Notes under the pieces: model-generated
What the model was told of the DNA's origin: nothing
Seen by the model: the letters and a program-made list of their open reading frames with translations, nothing else
Databases searched by the model: none
Position numbers and translations under genes: made by a program
Source: Mycobacterium sp. Root135
Lineage (GTDB): Bacteria; Actinomycetota; Actinomycetes; Mycobacteriales; Mycobacteriaceae
Assembly (NCBI RefSeq): GCF_001426545.1
Contig: NZ_LMEZ01000005.1
Coordinates: 705,333 to 769,332 of the forward strand
Direction of reading: 5' to 3'
DNA: 64,000 nt
Part shown: one piece after another, positions 48,057 to 56,805 of the stretch
How the letters are laid out: the number at the start of each line of letters is the position of its first letter
Numbering within the stretch: position 1 is the first letter of the stretch

Positions 48057-48887
48057 CTACTTGGGCTGTAAGACGGGCGGTTCCGGATTGAACGGTGGCT
48101 CATAGGGGGCGTTGGCCTGTGTGCGCGTCGGCAACGTTCCATTCGTGCGCTCATCGCCGAAGGGTTCTCCACAGGGGAGTACGACGGGATTCCCTTGGTC
48201 GTCCGTCTGCTCGCCAAATAATTGCTGCGCTGACGCGCCCTGGTAGCGACTGGCGACCGCCCTAATCTTGTCCGCTTTGTCATAGGACTCGGCGACCAGT
48301 GCAGCCATGCTCACCTGGGCCATGCTGAGTTGCGTCGACGCAACGCCCGCGTCGGCGATTGCCTTCGGGATCGCACCGCCGGGGATGCTGTTCATCCAGG
48401 AGGTTGCGGTGTCGTAATCTGCGAGGAAGTCGATGAGACCCTGCAGGCCGTCGCGGGTTTCCTTGACCTTTTGGCCGAGAGCCTGCAGTAGGGGCCGCAT
48501 CTCCTTGTCGCCCTCGGCGACTTCATAGGTCTGGTGCAGGTGGTTGGAAGCCTTGGCCTGATATGCAGTGGCGGCCGTGCCGTCCCACTGAGCGGGGTCA
48601 TCGATCTCTGTCTTTTCCAGCAACTCGCCAGCGTCCCTGTACTTCGTCTCCGATGTAACGAACGCTTCGCCAGTCTCAGGTTCTCCCGAGCCGGTAGTGA
48701 CCTTCATTCCGTAGATGGCGAGCTGAGCAGCCATGATGATGGGTGACTCAGCCAAATTGGCTACCGCTCCAATGGCTTCGCTATTGGGGAGCTGGCGGTC
48801 CAGCGGACCGGGCGGATCGTTCCATTTGCCGCCTATGACGTCGCCATACTTGCGCAGCAGGTCGATCGCTTCCCCGAGCAAGCTCAC
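48057..48887 (-). CDS. EspA/EspE-like type VII secretion substrate
   Basis: 276 residues from GTG 48887, preceded by GGGGAGA. After a short start the hydrophobic stretch ESPIIMAAQLAIYGM is followed by W101-D-G103 (WxG turn) and later by Y202-D-K-A-D206 (YxxxD), the two-part signature of type VII substrates. Two Cys-poor long helices and a Pro-rich tail (PYEPPFNPEPPVLQPK) complete it. It is shorter than EspA (about 390 residues). It is the first gene of the esp-like operon. Confidence 0.75.
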   Translation of the reverse strand: MSLLGEAIDLLRKYGDVIGGKWNDPPGPLDRQLPNSEAIGAVANLAESPIIMAAQLAIYGMKVTTGSGEPETGEAFVTSETKYRDAGELLEKTEIDDPAQWDGTAATAYQAKASNHLHQTYEVAEGDKEMRPLLQALGQKVKETRDGLQGLIDFLADYDTATSWMNSIPGGAIPKAIADAGVASTQLSMAQVSMAALVAESYDKADKIRAVASRYQGASAQQLFGEQTDDQGNPVVLPCGEPFGDERTNGTLPTRTQANAPYEPPFNPEPPVLQPK

Positions 48888-49005
48888 GTGTTCTCTCCCC
48901 TTTTCCCGAATACAGCCTATCGCCCGGAGGCCGAGGCCCAGCGCGGCATTTTTGAGCGACGTTGAAGGGTGTCTAGACGTTCCCGTTCGAGGGCACACTG
49001 GACTC

Positions 49006-50013
49006 GTGGACCCAGTCGCAGCGCTGCGCCAAATCGCGTACTACAAGGACCGTGCCCGGGAGGACTCCCGCCGGGTGATGGCCTACCGCAAGGCCGCCGA
49101 CGTCGTCGAGGGCCTCGACGACGCCCAGCGCGACAAGCACGGCAAGGCCAACAGCTGGCAGTCGCTGCCCGGCGTCGGACCCAAGACCGCGGCGGTCATC
49201 GCGCAGGCGTGGGCCGGCCGCGAACCCGACGCCCTCATCGAATTGCGTTCCAACGCAGAGGACCTCGGCGGCGGCGAGATTCGTGCGGCGCTCAGGGGCG
49301 ACCTGCACCTGCACTCCAACTGGTCGGACGGCTCGGCCCCGATCTCGGAGATGATGGCCGCCGCGAAGGCGCTCGGACACGAGTACTGCGCCCTGACTGA
49401 CCACTCGCCACGGCTGACGGTCGCCAACGGCCTGTCCGCCGACCGGCTCCGCGAGCAGCTCGACGTCATCGACAAACTGCGAGAGACGTTCGCGCCCATG
49501 CGAATTCTCACCGGCATCGAGGTCGACATCCTCGACGACGGCACCCTCGACCAGGACGACGACCTGCTCGAGCGGCTCGACGTCGTCGTGGCGAGCGTGC
49601 ACTCGAAGCTGAAGATGGACTCCGCGGCGATGACCCGCCGGATGGTGCGTGCGGTGTCGGGTGGACAGGCCGACGTCCTCGGCCACTGCACCGGCCGACT
49701 GGTCGAGGGCGGCCGGGGCACCAGGGCTGAATCCGCGTTCGACGCCGAAAAGGTCTTCACCGCCTGCCGCGACCACGGCACGGCCGTCGAGATCAACTCG
49801 CGGCCCGAGCGCCGGGACCCACCCACCCGGTTGCTGACCATGGCGCTGGAGATCGGCTGCGACTTCTCGATCGACACCGACGCCCATGCGCCAGGCCAAT
49901 TGGACTTCCTCGGCTACGGCGCCCAACGGGCCCTGGACAACGGCGTCCCCGTCGACCGGATCGTCAACACCTGGCCGCTGGAGAAGCTCCTGGCCTGGAC
50001 CACGGCGAATTAG
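49006..50013 (+). CDS. PHP-domain protein with PolX-like helix-hairpin-helix (Rv3856c-like)
   Basis: 335 residues from GTG 49006. An N-terminal HhH region (SWQSLPGVGPKTAAVIAQAW near 47-66) is joined to a PHP phosphoesterase domain with the metal His/Asp sets GDLHLHSNWSDG near 98, LTDHSPRL near 128, VVASVHSKLKM near 190, and DTDAHAPGQL near 295. It resembles the C-terminal part of PolX without the polymerase. It probably cuts nucleic-acid phosphates. The length equals Rv3856c. The stop overlaps the convergent dinB stop by 4 bp. Confidence 0.88.
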   Translation: MDPVAALRQIAYYKDRAREDSRRVMAYRKAADVVEGLDDAQRDKHGKANSWQSLPGVGPKTAAVIAQAWAGREPDALIELRSNAEDLGGGEIRAALRGDLHLHSNWSDGSAPISEMMAAAKALGHEYCALTDHSPRLTVANGLSADRLREQLDVIDKLRETFAPMRILTGIEVDILDDGTLDQDDDLLERLDVVVASVHSKLKMDSAAMTRRMVRAVSGGQADVLGHCTGRLVEGGRGTRAESAFDAEKVFTACRDHGTAVEINSRPERRDPPTRLLTMALEIGCDFSIDTDAHAPGQLDFLGYGAQRALDNGVPVDRIVNTWPLEKLLAWTTAN

Positions 50014-51269
50014 TCCGGCAGCATGGGCATTTCGAGCCCAGGATCCCGGCCGACGAGCACACCACGCGTCACCGACGCGTTGCCGAACCGCCGGCGCACC
50101 TCGTCCATCGCCGAGTCGACGGCCAACAGGTGCTCCGGTGTGCCCGTTCGTGTCCTCCGCCCGTCGCCGGAAGACTCGAACGGCAGTTCCAGCTCGAGCT
50201 GCTGGGCACCGTCGCGGTCGATGTTGGACACGGCAAAGCCGACGAGCGTCAGCCCGCGTTCGGCGATCAGCGGACTCGCGGTCCGCACCAAACCCCTTGC
50301 CGCGGAGAGGATCGCGTCGGTCGACGCAGTGGCTTGCGGCAGGGTGTGTGACCGGGTGACCCTACTGAAGTCGTTGAACCGCAGGCGCAGCACCACGGTG
50401 CGTCCAGTGCGGTCGGACTTGCGCATCCGTCGCGTGATGCGATCCACCAGGTTCACCACCACGGCGTCGATCTCGCTGTGCGACATCGAATTCCCCGATC
50501 GGCCCAGTGCGCGCTGGGCACCCACTGAGCGGCGCCGCACACCGGTGACGACCCGGCGGCGATCGACGTTGTGCGACAACGCGAACAACTGATGGCCCAT
50601 CCCGCCGCCGACGATCGACCCGAGCATCGACTCGCTCAACTCGGCCACGTCGGCAACGGTGTGGATGCCGTGGGCGTGCAGCTTGTCGGCGGTCTTGGCG
50701 CCCACTCCCCACAAGCGTCGCACGGGCAGCGGATGCAGGAATTCCAGCTCGCGGTCGGGTGGCACCAGCAGCAGCCCGTCGGGCTTGCCCTCCTGACTGG
50801 CCACCTTGGCGAGGAACTTGGTGCGGGCGATGCCGACCGTGATCGGCAGGCCGACCTGGTCGCGCACCTGTTCCCGCAGCCGAGCCCCGATCTGCACCGG
50901 GGTGCCCGACACCCGCAGCAACCCGCTGACGTCGAGAAACGCCTCGTCGACCGACAGTGGCTCGACCAGGGGAGTGGTGTCGTGGAAGACCTCGAACACC
51001 GCGGCACTGGCGTCGGTGTAGGCCGCCATCCTGGGTGGCACCACGATGGCGTGCGGGCACAGCTGCTTGGCCTGGCGCCCGCCCATCGCGGTCTTCACGC
51101 CGTAGGCCTTGGCCTCGTAGCTGGCCGCCAGCACCACGCCGCCTCCGACGATCACCGGCTTGCCGCGAAGGGACGGGTCGTCGCGCTGTTCGACGGATGC
51201 GTAGAAGGAGTCGAGATCGGCGTGCAGGATGTTCGCCTCGCCTACCCCCTGCGCACCGGACACGAACAC
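50010..51269 (-). CDS. dinB3: Y-family DNA polymerase IV, DinB3-type
   Basis: About 419 residues from GTG 51269 (GTG 51263 is also possible). The catalytic acidic residues are in LHADLDSFYASVEQRDD near 16-32 and LSVDEAFLDVSGL near 118-130; the HhH is LWGVGAKTADKLHAHGI near 195. The C-terminal little-finger domain is present. It copies damaged DNA at low fidelity. Its place next to ethR and the PHP gene is where I recall M. smegmatis dinB3; M. tuberculosis lacks it at this site. The classic C-terminal beta-clamp motif QLxLF appears only as QLELELPF. Confidence 0.88.
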   Translation of the reverse strand: MFVSGAQGVGEANILHADLDSFYASVEQRDDPSLRGKPVIVGGGVVLAASYEAKAYGVKTAMGGRQAKQLCPHAIVVPPRMAAYTDASAAVFEVFHDTTPLVEPLSVDEAFLDVSGLLRVSGTPVQIGARLREQVRDQVGLPITVGIARTKFLAKVASQEGKPDGLLLVPPDRELEFLHPLPVRRLWGVGAKTADKLHAHGIHTVADVAELSESMLGSIVGGGMGHQLFALSHNVDRRRVVTGVRRRSVGAQRALGRSGNSMSHSEIDAVVVNLVDRITRRMRKSDRTGRTVVLRLRFNDFSRVTRSHTLPQATASTDAILSAARGLVRTASPLIAERGLTLVGFAVSNIDRDGAQQLELELPFESSGDGRRTRTGTPEHLLAVDSAMDEVRRRFGNASVTRGVLVGRDPGLEMPMLPD

Positions 51270-51295
51270 ATGTTCGCATCGCCGTCCGACGAAAG

Positions 51296-51937
51296 CTACT
51301 GGCTGTCCCCATAGATGCTGGTCAGCCAGATGTGCGCGAGGGTCTCGACGACGCGGTTCTGGGCGACCGAGCCCGGCTCGGCGACCAACGTCGCCGTCAT
51401 GGTCCGCTCGTTCATCAGGTTGAGCGAGGTGGCGAGGTCGTGTGCGTCGATGGTGGTCGGCGCTGCGCCACGCGCCCGCTCGGCCTCGATCAGCGCGGCG
51501 GTCTGGTCGATCCACTTCTGCATGAACGCCGACCAGACGGCGCGGAAGTCCGGGCTCGTGGCCAGCGCCTCGGTGCCTGCCCGTGCCACGACGCTGTGCG
51601 AGCCGAACGCGGTGAAGAAGGTGCGGATGCCCTCGCGGAAGGCCCGGCGCGGGTCGGCAGGCAGATGCTGTGTCGCGCCGTCGAACCCCGTGTCTGCCTG
51701 TCGGATGAGCGGGTCGATCAGCGCCAGCAACACCGCGTCCTTGGACGGGAAGTAGAAGTAGAACGTCGGCCGTGACAGCCCGGCGCCCTTGGCCAGGTCG
51801 TCGACGGAGATGTCGGCGAACTTCTTGTCCTCGAGCAGCCGCTCGGCCGTTGCGAGGATGGCTGCCTCACGCTCGTCGCCCGACGGTCGCGTCGAGCGAC
51901 GTCCCCGCCCGGATCGGGCCGTGCTGGCAGTGGTCAT
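51296..51937 (-). CDS. ethR: TetR-family repressor EthR
   Basis: 213 residues from ATG 51937. The HTH region FADISVDDLAKGAGLSRPTF followed by YFYFPSKDAVLLALID is almost the EthR sequence I know, and the end MNERTMTATLVAEP and LAHIWLTSIYGDSQ is characteristic too. EthR binds cooperatively in the ethA-ethR gap and represses ethA; small lipophilic ligands release it. The intergenic gap is 76 bp. Confidence 0.93.
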   Translation of the reverse strand: MTTASTARSGRGRRSTRPSGDEREAAILATAERLLEDKKFADISVDDLAKGAGLSRPTFYFYFPSKDAVLLALIDPLIRQADTGFDGATQHLPADPRRAFREGIRTFFTAFGSHSVVARAGTEALATSPDFRAVWSAFMQKWIDQTAALIEAERARGAAPTTIDAHDLATSLNLMNERTMTATLVAEPGSVAQNRVVETLAHIWLTSIYGDSQ

Positions 51938-51955
51938 GGCCTGAACCTTACTGCA

Positions 51956-52009
51956 TGTCGAATTATTCGACAGGGTGTTGACCGATTCGACACCCTGTTG
52001 ATAACGTGT
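51956..52009. promoter_or_regulatory. EthR operator region
   Basis: Two inverted repeats fill the ethR-ethA gap. TGTCGAAT-T-ATTCGACA is a perfect 17-bp palindrome at 51956-51972. CAGGGTGT-N11-ACACCCTG spans 51971-51997. TGTTGA elements recur at 51977 and 51996 and a final GTGTCG at 52007. The array suits several EthR dimers binding cooperatively and covering both promoters. Confidence 0.75.
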
Positions 52010-52013
52010 CGCC

Positions 52014-53483
52014 ATGATTGAACACCTCGACGTCCTGATCGTCGGCGCCGGCATCTCCGGCATCAGCGCCGCCTGGCATCTGCAGGACCGCTCGCCGTCG
52101 AAGACCTACGCGATCCTCGAACGCCGCGAGAACATGGGCGGCACTTGGGATCTGTTCAAGTACCCCGGCATCCGCTCGGACTCCGACATGTTTACCCTCG
52201 GCTTCCGGTTCAAGCCGTGGACGTCGGCCAAGGCCATTGCCGACGGCCCGTCGATTTTGTCCTACATCAAGGACGCCGCCGCCGAGAACGGCATCGACAA
52301 GAACATCCGCTACAGCCACCGGGTGGTTGCCGCCGACTGGTCCGACGCCGACAACCGCTGGACGGTCACCGTCGACACCGGCGACGACGAGATCACCATG
52401 ACGTGCTCGTTCTTCTTCGCCACCACCGGCTACTACAACTACGACGAGGGCTACTCGCCGGAGTTCCCCGGGTCCGCCGACTTCGCAGGCACCATCGTGC
52501 ACCCGCAGCACTGGCCAGAGGATCTCGACTACGCGGGCAAGAAGATCGTCGTCATCGGCAGCGGCGCGACCGCGATCACCCTGATCCCCGCGCTGGTCAA
52601 CAGCGGCGCCGGGCACGTCACCATGCTGCAGCGCTCACCGTCCTACGTCGGTTCGTTGCCCGACGTGGACCCGGTCGCGGTCGCCGCCAACAAGTACCTT
52701 CCCGAAAACGTGGCCCACGTGGTCAACCGGTGGAAGGCGATCATCTTCAGCACCGCCCAGTATCAGCTGGCACGCAAGTTCCCGAACTACATGCGCAAGA
52801 CGCTGATGACGATGGCCAAGCGCCGGCTGCCCGAGGGCTACGACGTCGAGAAGCACTTCGGCCCCAGCTACAACCCGTGGGACCAGCGGCTCTGCCTAGC
52901 CCCCAACGGCGACCTGTTCAAGACCATTCGCAAGGGCAACGCCGACGTCGTCACCGACACGATCGACACCTTCGTCCCCGAGGGAATCAAGCTCGCCTCC
53001 GGCGAGGTGGTGGACGCCGACATCATCGTCACCGCAACGGGTTTGAACATGCAGCTGCTCGGCGGTCTGGCACCCACCCTGAACGGCCAGCCGATCGACC
53101 TGACGTCTCTGATGACCTACAAGGGTCTGATGTTCTCGGGCATCCCGAACTTTGCCATCACCTTCGGGTACACGAACGCGTCGTGGACGTTGAAGGCCGA
53201 CCTGGTCTCGGAATTCGTCTGCCGCGTTCTGAACTACATGGACGACAACGGTTTCGACCGAGTCGTGCCAGAACACCCCGGCGCAGCCGTCGGTGAATTG
53301 CCCTTCATGGACTTCGCGCCCGGCTACTTCCTGCGGGCGATCGACCAGCTCCCGAAGTCGGGCTCACGGGCACCGTGGCGGCTCAAGCAGAACTACCTGC
53401 TCGACCTGCGGCTGATCCGTCAGGGCAAGGTCGACGACGAGGCCCTGCACTTCACCAAACACCGTGCGGCCGTGGGCGTTTAA
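52014..53483 (+). CDS. ethA: Flavin monooxygenase (Baeyer-Villiger type) EthA
   Basis: 489 residues, the length of M. tuberculosis EthA. The FAD site is VLIVGAGISGISAAWHL near 8-24. The BVMO fingerprint FxGxxxHxxxW is FAGTIVHPQHW near 158-168. The NADPH site is VVIGSGATAITLIPAL near 178. EthA oxygenates ketones and thioamides and activates ethionamide in M. tuberculosis. It is divergent from ethR, whose operator overlaps its promoter. Confidence 0.95.
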   Translation: MIEHLDVLIVGAGISGISAAWHLQDRSPSKTYAILERRENMGGTWDLFKYPGIRSDSDMFTLGFRFKPWTSAKAIADGPSILSYIKDAAAENGIDKNIRYSHRVVAADWSDADNRWTVTVDTGDDEITMTCSFFFATTGYYNYDEGYSPEFPGSADFAGTIVHPQHWPEDLDYAGKKIVVIGSGATAITLIPALVNSGAGHVTMLQRSPSYVGSLPDVDPVAVAANKYLPENVAHVVNRWKAIIFSTAQYQLARKFPNYMRKTLMTMAKRRLPEGYDVEKHFGPSYNPWDQRLCLAPNGDLFKTIRKGNADVVTDTIDTFVPEGIKLASGEVVDADIIVTATGLNMQLLGGLAPTLNGQPIDLTSLMTYKGLMFSGIPNFAITFGYTNASWTLKADLVSEFVCRVLNYMDDNGFDRVVPEHPGAAVGELPFMDFAPGYFLRAIDQLPKSGSRAPWRLKQNYLLDLRLIRQGKVDDEALHFTKHRAAVGV

Positions 53484-53497
53484 CACTCCCGCGAAAA

Positions 53498-53542
53498 GAC
53501 GTAAAGGGCCCTGACGCACCGCGTTTCAGGGCCCTTTACGTC
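53498..53542. terminator. Bidirectional 17-bp stem terminator between ethA and rraA
   Basis: GACGTAAAGGGCCCTGA (53498-53514) pairs perfectly with TCAGGGCCCTTTACGTC (53526-53542) over an 11-nt loop. It sits between convergent stops. The AAAGGGCCCTGA core is nearly that of the terminator at 7699-7735. Confidence 0.88.
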
Positions 53543-53576
53543 TGCTCGGCGAGGTCTAGGCCGGCACGACCAATGC

Positions 53577-54062
53577 CTATTTGTCGTCTGCGACGACGAC
53601 GATCCCGTCGTCGTCGCAGTACGCGATCTCCCCCGGGGTGAACGTCACGCCGCCGAAGGTCACCGCCACGTCGCGCTGGCCGGCTCCGGTCTTGGTGCCC
53701 TTGCGCGGGTTTGTGCCCAACGCCTTGACGCCGAGGTTCATCGTGCGCAGCGCGGCGGCGTCGCGCACCGCGCCGTGGACGATCACACCCGCCCAACCAT
53801 TCTCGACGGCCAGACCGGCGATGACGTCTCCGACCAACGCGGTGTGCAGGGACCCGTCGCCGTCGACCACCAAGACACCACCGTGCCCGGGCTCGGACAG
53901 GATGGACTTCAGCAGTGCGTTGTCCTGAAAGCACCGGACGGTGGTGACGGGGCCGGCGAACATCGTGGTGCCGCCGAGGTTCTGCAATTGCAGATCGCAG
54001 CTGCGGACGTCGGGGTAGATCTCGTCGACGAGGTCGGCGGTGGCGCGAGGTTCGATGGTCAC
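53577..54062 (-). CDS. rraA: RraA family protein (often annotated MenG)
   Basis: 161 residues from GTG 54062. [20 protein letters not shown] and [20 protein letters not shown] are the RraA core; GVKALGTNP follows. E. coli RraA inhibits RNase E; other members are class II pyruvate aldolases, for which the Gly-x-Arg-Asp (VRD) motif present here is part of the active site. It is therefore either a regulator or an aldolase. Position matches Rv3853. Confidence 0.9.
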   Translation of the reverse strand: MTIEPRATADLVDEIYPDVRSCDLQLQNLGGTTMFAGPVTTVRCFQDNALLKSILSEPGHGGVLVVDGDGSLHTALVGDVIAGLAVENGWAGVIVHGAVRDAAALRTMNLGVKALGTNPRKGTKTGAGQRDVAVTFGGVTFTPGEIAYCDDDGIVVVADDK

Positions 54063-54076
54063 GGCTCGATGCTAGG

Positions 54077-54571
54077 TCAGTCGTCGTCGGAGCTGCGACG
54101 CGCCAGCAACACGACCAGCAGGGCCAGTGCGCCCGCCGCCACGGCGACCACCAGTGGCAGACGAGACGATTCCGGACCGGGCAGCGGGATGGGCGTCGGA
54201 GCGCTGGCGACCGTCGACTTCGCTTGAGCCGCAACTTCCTTCGCCGGCGAGATCGGTGCGCGATCGCCGTTGCCCTCCGCCGGAGGGTTCGGCGCCGGTG
54301 CTGGTGGCGGGGTGGGCGCCGCCACGACGGGCGGTGCGAGCGGCGGAGGAGGAGTGACCGCGGCAGGTGGCGGCACTGCCTTCTTCGCGGGCGCCTTCTT
54401 GGCAGGCACGGCCTTCTTGACGGGAGCCTTCTTCGCCGGGGCCTTCTTGGCTGCCTTGGCTGGCGGCGTCTTCGCCGGCGGCGTGGCGGGTGCCTTCGGG
54501 GCCTGGTCGGCGACAGCGTCCGGCGATCGATCGTCGGGCGTCTGGCCCTGTCGATCTTGCTCGTCGGCCAT
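54077..54571 (-). CDS. hns: Rv3852-like H-NS-type membrane-anchored protein
   Basis: 164 residues from ATG 54571 with AAAGGAG upstream. After an acidic start come PAKKA/PAKKAP repeats (about 35-75), histone-H1-like DNA-binding tails. A Pro/Ala-rich linker, the conserved EVAAQAKSTV stretch and a single C-terminal membrane helix (PLVVAVAAGALALLVVLL) follow. M. tuberculosis Rv3852 has the same plan and is thought to attach the nucleoid to the membrane; here the linker is longer. It is 14 bp after rraA start side, on the same strand. Confidence 0.85.
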   Translation of the reverse strand: MADEQDRQGQTPDDRSPDAVADQAPKAPATPPAKTPPAKAAKKAPAKKAPVKKAVPAKKAPAKKAVPPPAAVTPPPPLAPPVVAAPTPPPAPAPNPPAEGNGDRAPISPAKEVAAQAKSTVASAPTPIPLPGPESSRLPLVVAVAAGALALLVVLLARRSSDDD

Positions 54572-54640
54572 AGTGGCTGCTCCTTTGCAGTGCGATGGGT
54601 AGTCGGCAGCGGTGACCATCATGCCAGTTGGCGGATTTGG

Positions 54641-55564
54641 CTAACCCGTGACCGCCAACGCGGCTGCCAAGGTCAAGGCGATCGCCATCACCGCCAACTC
54701 GACCCTCGACCTGCTCCGCGACACGGCGACCGTGGCGCGGTGAGAGCGTGCGGCCGGCAGCCAGCCAGCCCGATTCCGCGCCGCCAGCACGACCAGGACG
54801 ACGGTCACCGCCACCTTCGCAGCCAGCACGCGCCCGTAGTCGGTGCCGTACAGGTCGGTCGGCGAGTTCAGCGTGACGGCCGCGCCGACCACCCCGAACA
54901 CCAGCAGAACCACCACGCACCACGACGCCATCTGGGAGAACCGCGGCAAGACTCTGGCCCACTGCCCGCGGTGGGTCACCACCAGCACCAGACCGGCGAG
55001 CACGCCACACCATGCCGCCGCCGCCAGTGCGTGGACCGCCACCGCGATCCCACCCAAGGGGCTCTCGGACAGGTGGCCGACCAGGCTCCGTCCGGCGACC
55101 CCGATGGCGGCCGCGCCGACGGCGAGCACGCCCGGCGCCGACGAGGGCCGGGTTCCCGTCGGCGAGGACAGCGCGACGACGCACACCACCAGGGCCGCGG
55201 TCAGGCACACCAACCCCGCCCGGCCGACTGCGGTGTCCGTGGCGAACGCGACCGTGGTGCGCACGCCGACCCGGGCAGCCGACCACCCCGCCGCGTCGGC
55301 AGCACCGACGACGAGCCGGACCAATTCGGCGACCGTCCACACCGCCGAGACCATGACGAGGGGGCGTGCGGCGCGCGCCGCCAACTCGTCGCGGTAGCGC
55401 TCGACGTCGAGGGCGGGCACGACCACCAGACCGAGGCTGACCACTGCCGCCACGTCGCAGAGCGCACGCACCAGGCTCGAGGCAGGCGAACCAAGCCCCA
55501 ACGCCAACGCGGCGGCACCCGCGACGCCCGTGGCGCCCAGTGCCACCGCTCGAGCCTGGCTCAC
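54641..55564 (-). CDS. copD: CopD-domain copper membrane protein
   Basis: 307 residues from GTG 55564, overlapping the CopC stop by 4 bp. About eight hydrophobic segments include the CopD block SPLGGIAVAVHALAAAAWCG followed by LAGLVLVV, whose His is a conserved copper site of the family. It should move or store copper across the membrane, taking it from CopC. It is the last gene of ycnI-copC-copD. Confidence 0.82.
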   Translation of the reverse strand: MSQARAVALGATGVAGAAALALGLGSPASSLVRALCDVAAVVSLGLVVVPALDVERYRDELAARAARPLVMVSAVWTVAELVRLVVGAADAAGWSAARVGVRTTVAFATDTAVGRAGLVCLTAALVVCVVALSSPTGTRPSSAPGVLAVGAAAIGVAGRSLVGHLSESPLGGIAVAVHALAAAAWCGVLAGLVLVVTHRGQWARVLPRFSQMASWCVVVLLVFGVVGAAVTLNSPTDLYGTDYGRVLAAKVAVTVVLVVLAARNRAGWLPAARSHRATVAVSRSRSRVELAVMAIALTLAAALAVTG

Positions 55565-56070
55565 GCGCGCCGCCGCACCGCCACCCAGACGCCGCCGCCC
55601 ACGATCACCGCGGCCAGCGCCACGAAGGGCCACACGGGCATCCCGTCCGACTCGTCGGAGGACGCCCCGACCTTGGGCCCGGGGGAACCGGTTCCGGCCA
55701 CCGTCAGCGTGAACGACCACGAGCCGCTGACGACGTGGCCGTCGGCCGAGGTGACGCGGTAGTTCACGGTGTAGGCGCCCGTCGGCCCCAGCGGCAGTAG
55801 GGCGACGCTGGCGACGGGACCCGCGACGTCCACCGGCCCCGTCGACCAGAGATTGCCGTCCGGTCCGACGACGGTCATGGCGGCGAAGTCGGTCTGCAAC
55901 CGCTCGTTGAACGTCGCGCTGACGCGCGCGGGCCCGCTGCCGACGGAGCTGTCGGGTGCGGGATCGGCAGCCACGCGAACGGCGTGCGCCGACGCGACGC
56001 CTGCGCCCGCGAGCGCGCCCATGGCGAGCGCCGCACCGATCAACGCCGCGGCCGTCAACCGCCTGATCAC
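55561..56070 (-). CDS. copC: CopC-domain copper-binding protein
   Basis: 169 residues from GTG 56070, overlapping ycnI by 4 bp. The signal peptide ends ASA/HAVRVAADPAPDSS, so the mature protein would start with His1, which together with a later His/Asp (SADGHVVSGSW) binds Cu(II) in CopC proteins. A C-terminal membrane helix (MPVWPFVALAAVIVGGGVWV) anchors it. It probably hands copper to the CopD protein. Confidence 0.87.
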   Translation of the reverse strand: MIRRLTAAALIGAALAMGALAGAGVASAHAVRVAADPAPDSSVGSGPARVSATFNERLQTDFAAMTVVGPDGNLWSTGPVDVAGPVASVALLPLGPTGAYTVNYRVTSADGHVVSGSWSFTLTVAGTGSPGPKVGASSDESDGMPVWPFVALAAVIVGGGVWVAVRRRA

Positions 56071-56759
56071 GTCCGGCGGCGTCCGGTGAGCGCCACCACG
56101 ACTCCGACGGCGGCCAGCACCAGGGCGCCGCCTGCCAACCAGCGCGCGGTGTCGTCGGGGCGCGCCGACGCCGGTTCGGCGGCCGGCTCTGCGGCGGCCG
56201 TGGCCATCGGGGACGCGGGCTGTTCGTCGTGGCCCACGGCAGGCGCGCCGGTCAGCTTCAGTTCGGGCGCGGGGTGCTCGGGCTCGCCACCGCCAGGCAG
56301 AGGCGGCTGGTCCCACCGCACGACGGTGCCGTCCGAGTAGGTCTGGGTGGCCGGCAGCGTCACCGTCGGTTGGTCGGGCAGGGTCACCGAGACGTTGAAC
56401 AGTGCGAACTGGTCCGACGAGATGCCGACCGACGGGGCGGCCGTCCAGGTGACCGACCGAACGGTGCCTGCGGCGGCGTCGCGGTCCAGGCGGGCGGTCC
56501 ACCCGGGCATCACCTCCGTGCGCGCGGACGCGACGTTGGGTAGCGCGACGCTGAACTCCGTTGTCAGAGCGCCTGTTTCGGACTCGCCGGGGACGCGGAA
56601 GGTCAGCACGGACGTACTGCCGGGAGCCGCGCCGTCGGCGTCGACGTGAACGTGTGCCGAGGCGGTTCCCGCACCCGTCAGCAGTGCGATGGACATGGCC
56701 GCGCCGGTGGCGGCAGTCGTGATGAGGGCGCGCGAGGACGCCCGGTGAACGAATCTCAT
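56067..56759 (-). CDS. ycnI: YcnI (DUF1775) copper-binding protein
   Basis: 230 residues from ATG 56759. A signal peptide ends ASA/HVHVDADGAAPGS, giving the N-terminal His of the monohistidine-brace copper site known for YcnI. The DUF1775 core follows (TTEFSVALPNVASARTEVMPG; DQFALFNVSVTLPD). A C-terminal helix (AGGALVLAAVGVVVALTG) probably anchors it. It is the first gene of ycnI-copC-copD. Confidence 0.88.
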   Translation of the reverse strand: MRFVHRASSRALITTAATGAAMSIALLTGAGTASAHVHVDADGAAPGSTSVLTFRVPGESETGALTTEFSVALPNVASARTEVMPGWTARLDRDAAAGTVRSVTWTAAPSVGISSDQFALFNVSVTLPDQPTVTLPATQTYSDGTVVRWDQPPLPGGGEPEHPAPELKLTGAPAVGHDEQPASPMATAAAEPAAEPASARPDDTARWLAGGALVLAAVGVVVALTGRRRT

Positions 56760-56805
56760 GATGGGTTGCCTTCGTGGGTCGAAAGGGTCGAATGGTCGTT
56801 TCGGG

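Noticed and set aside
54360..54520. PAKKAP codon repeats as a possible tandem DNA repeat
   Set aside because: These are degenerate codons for a histone-like tail inside the hns-like gene and not a DNA-level array.
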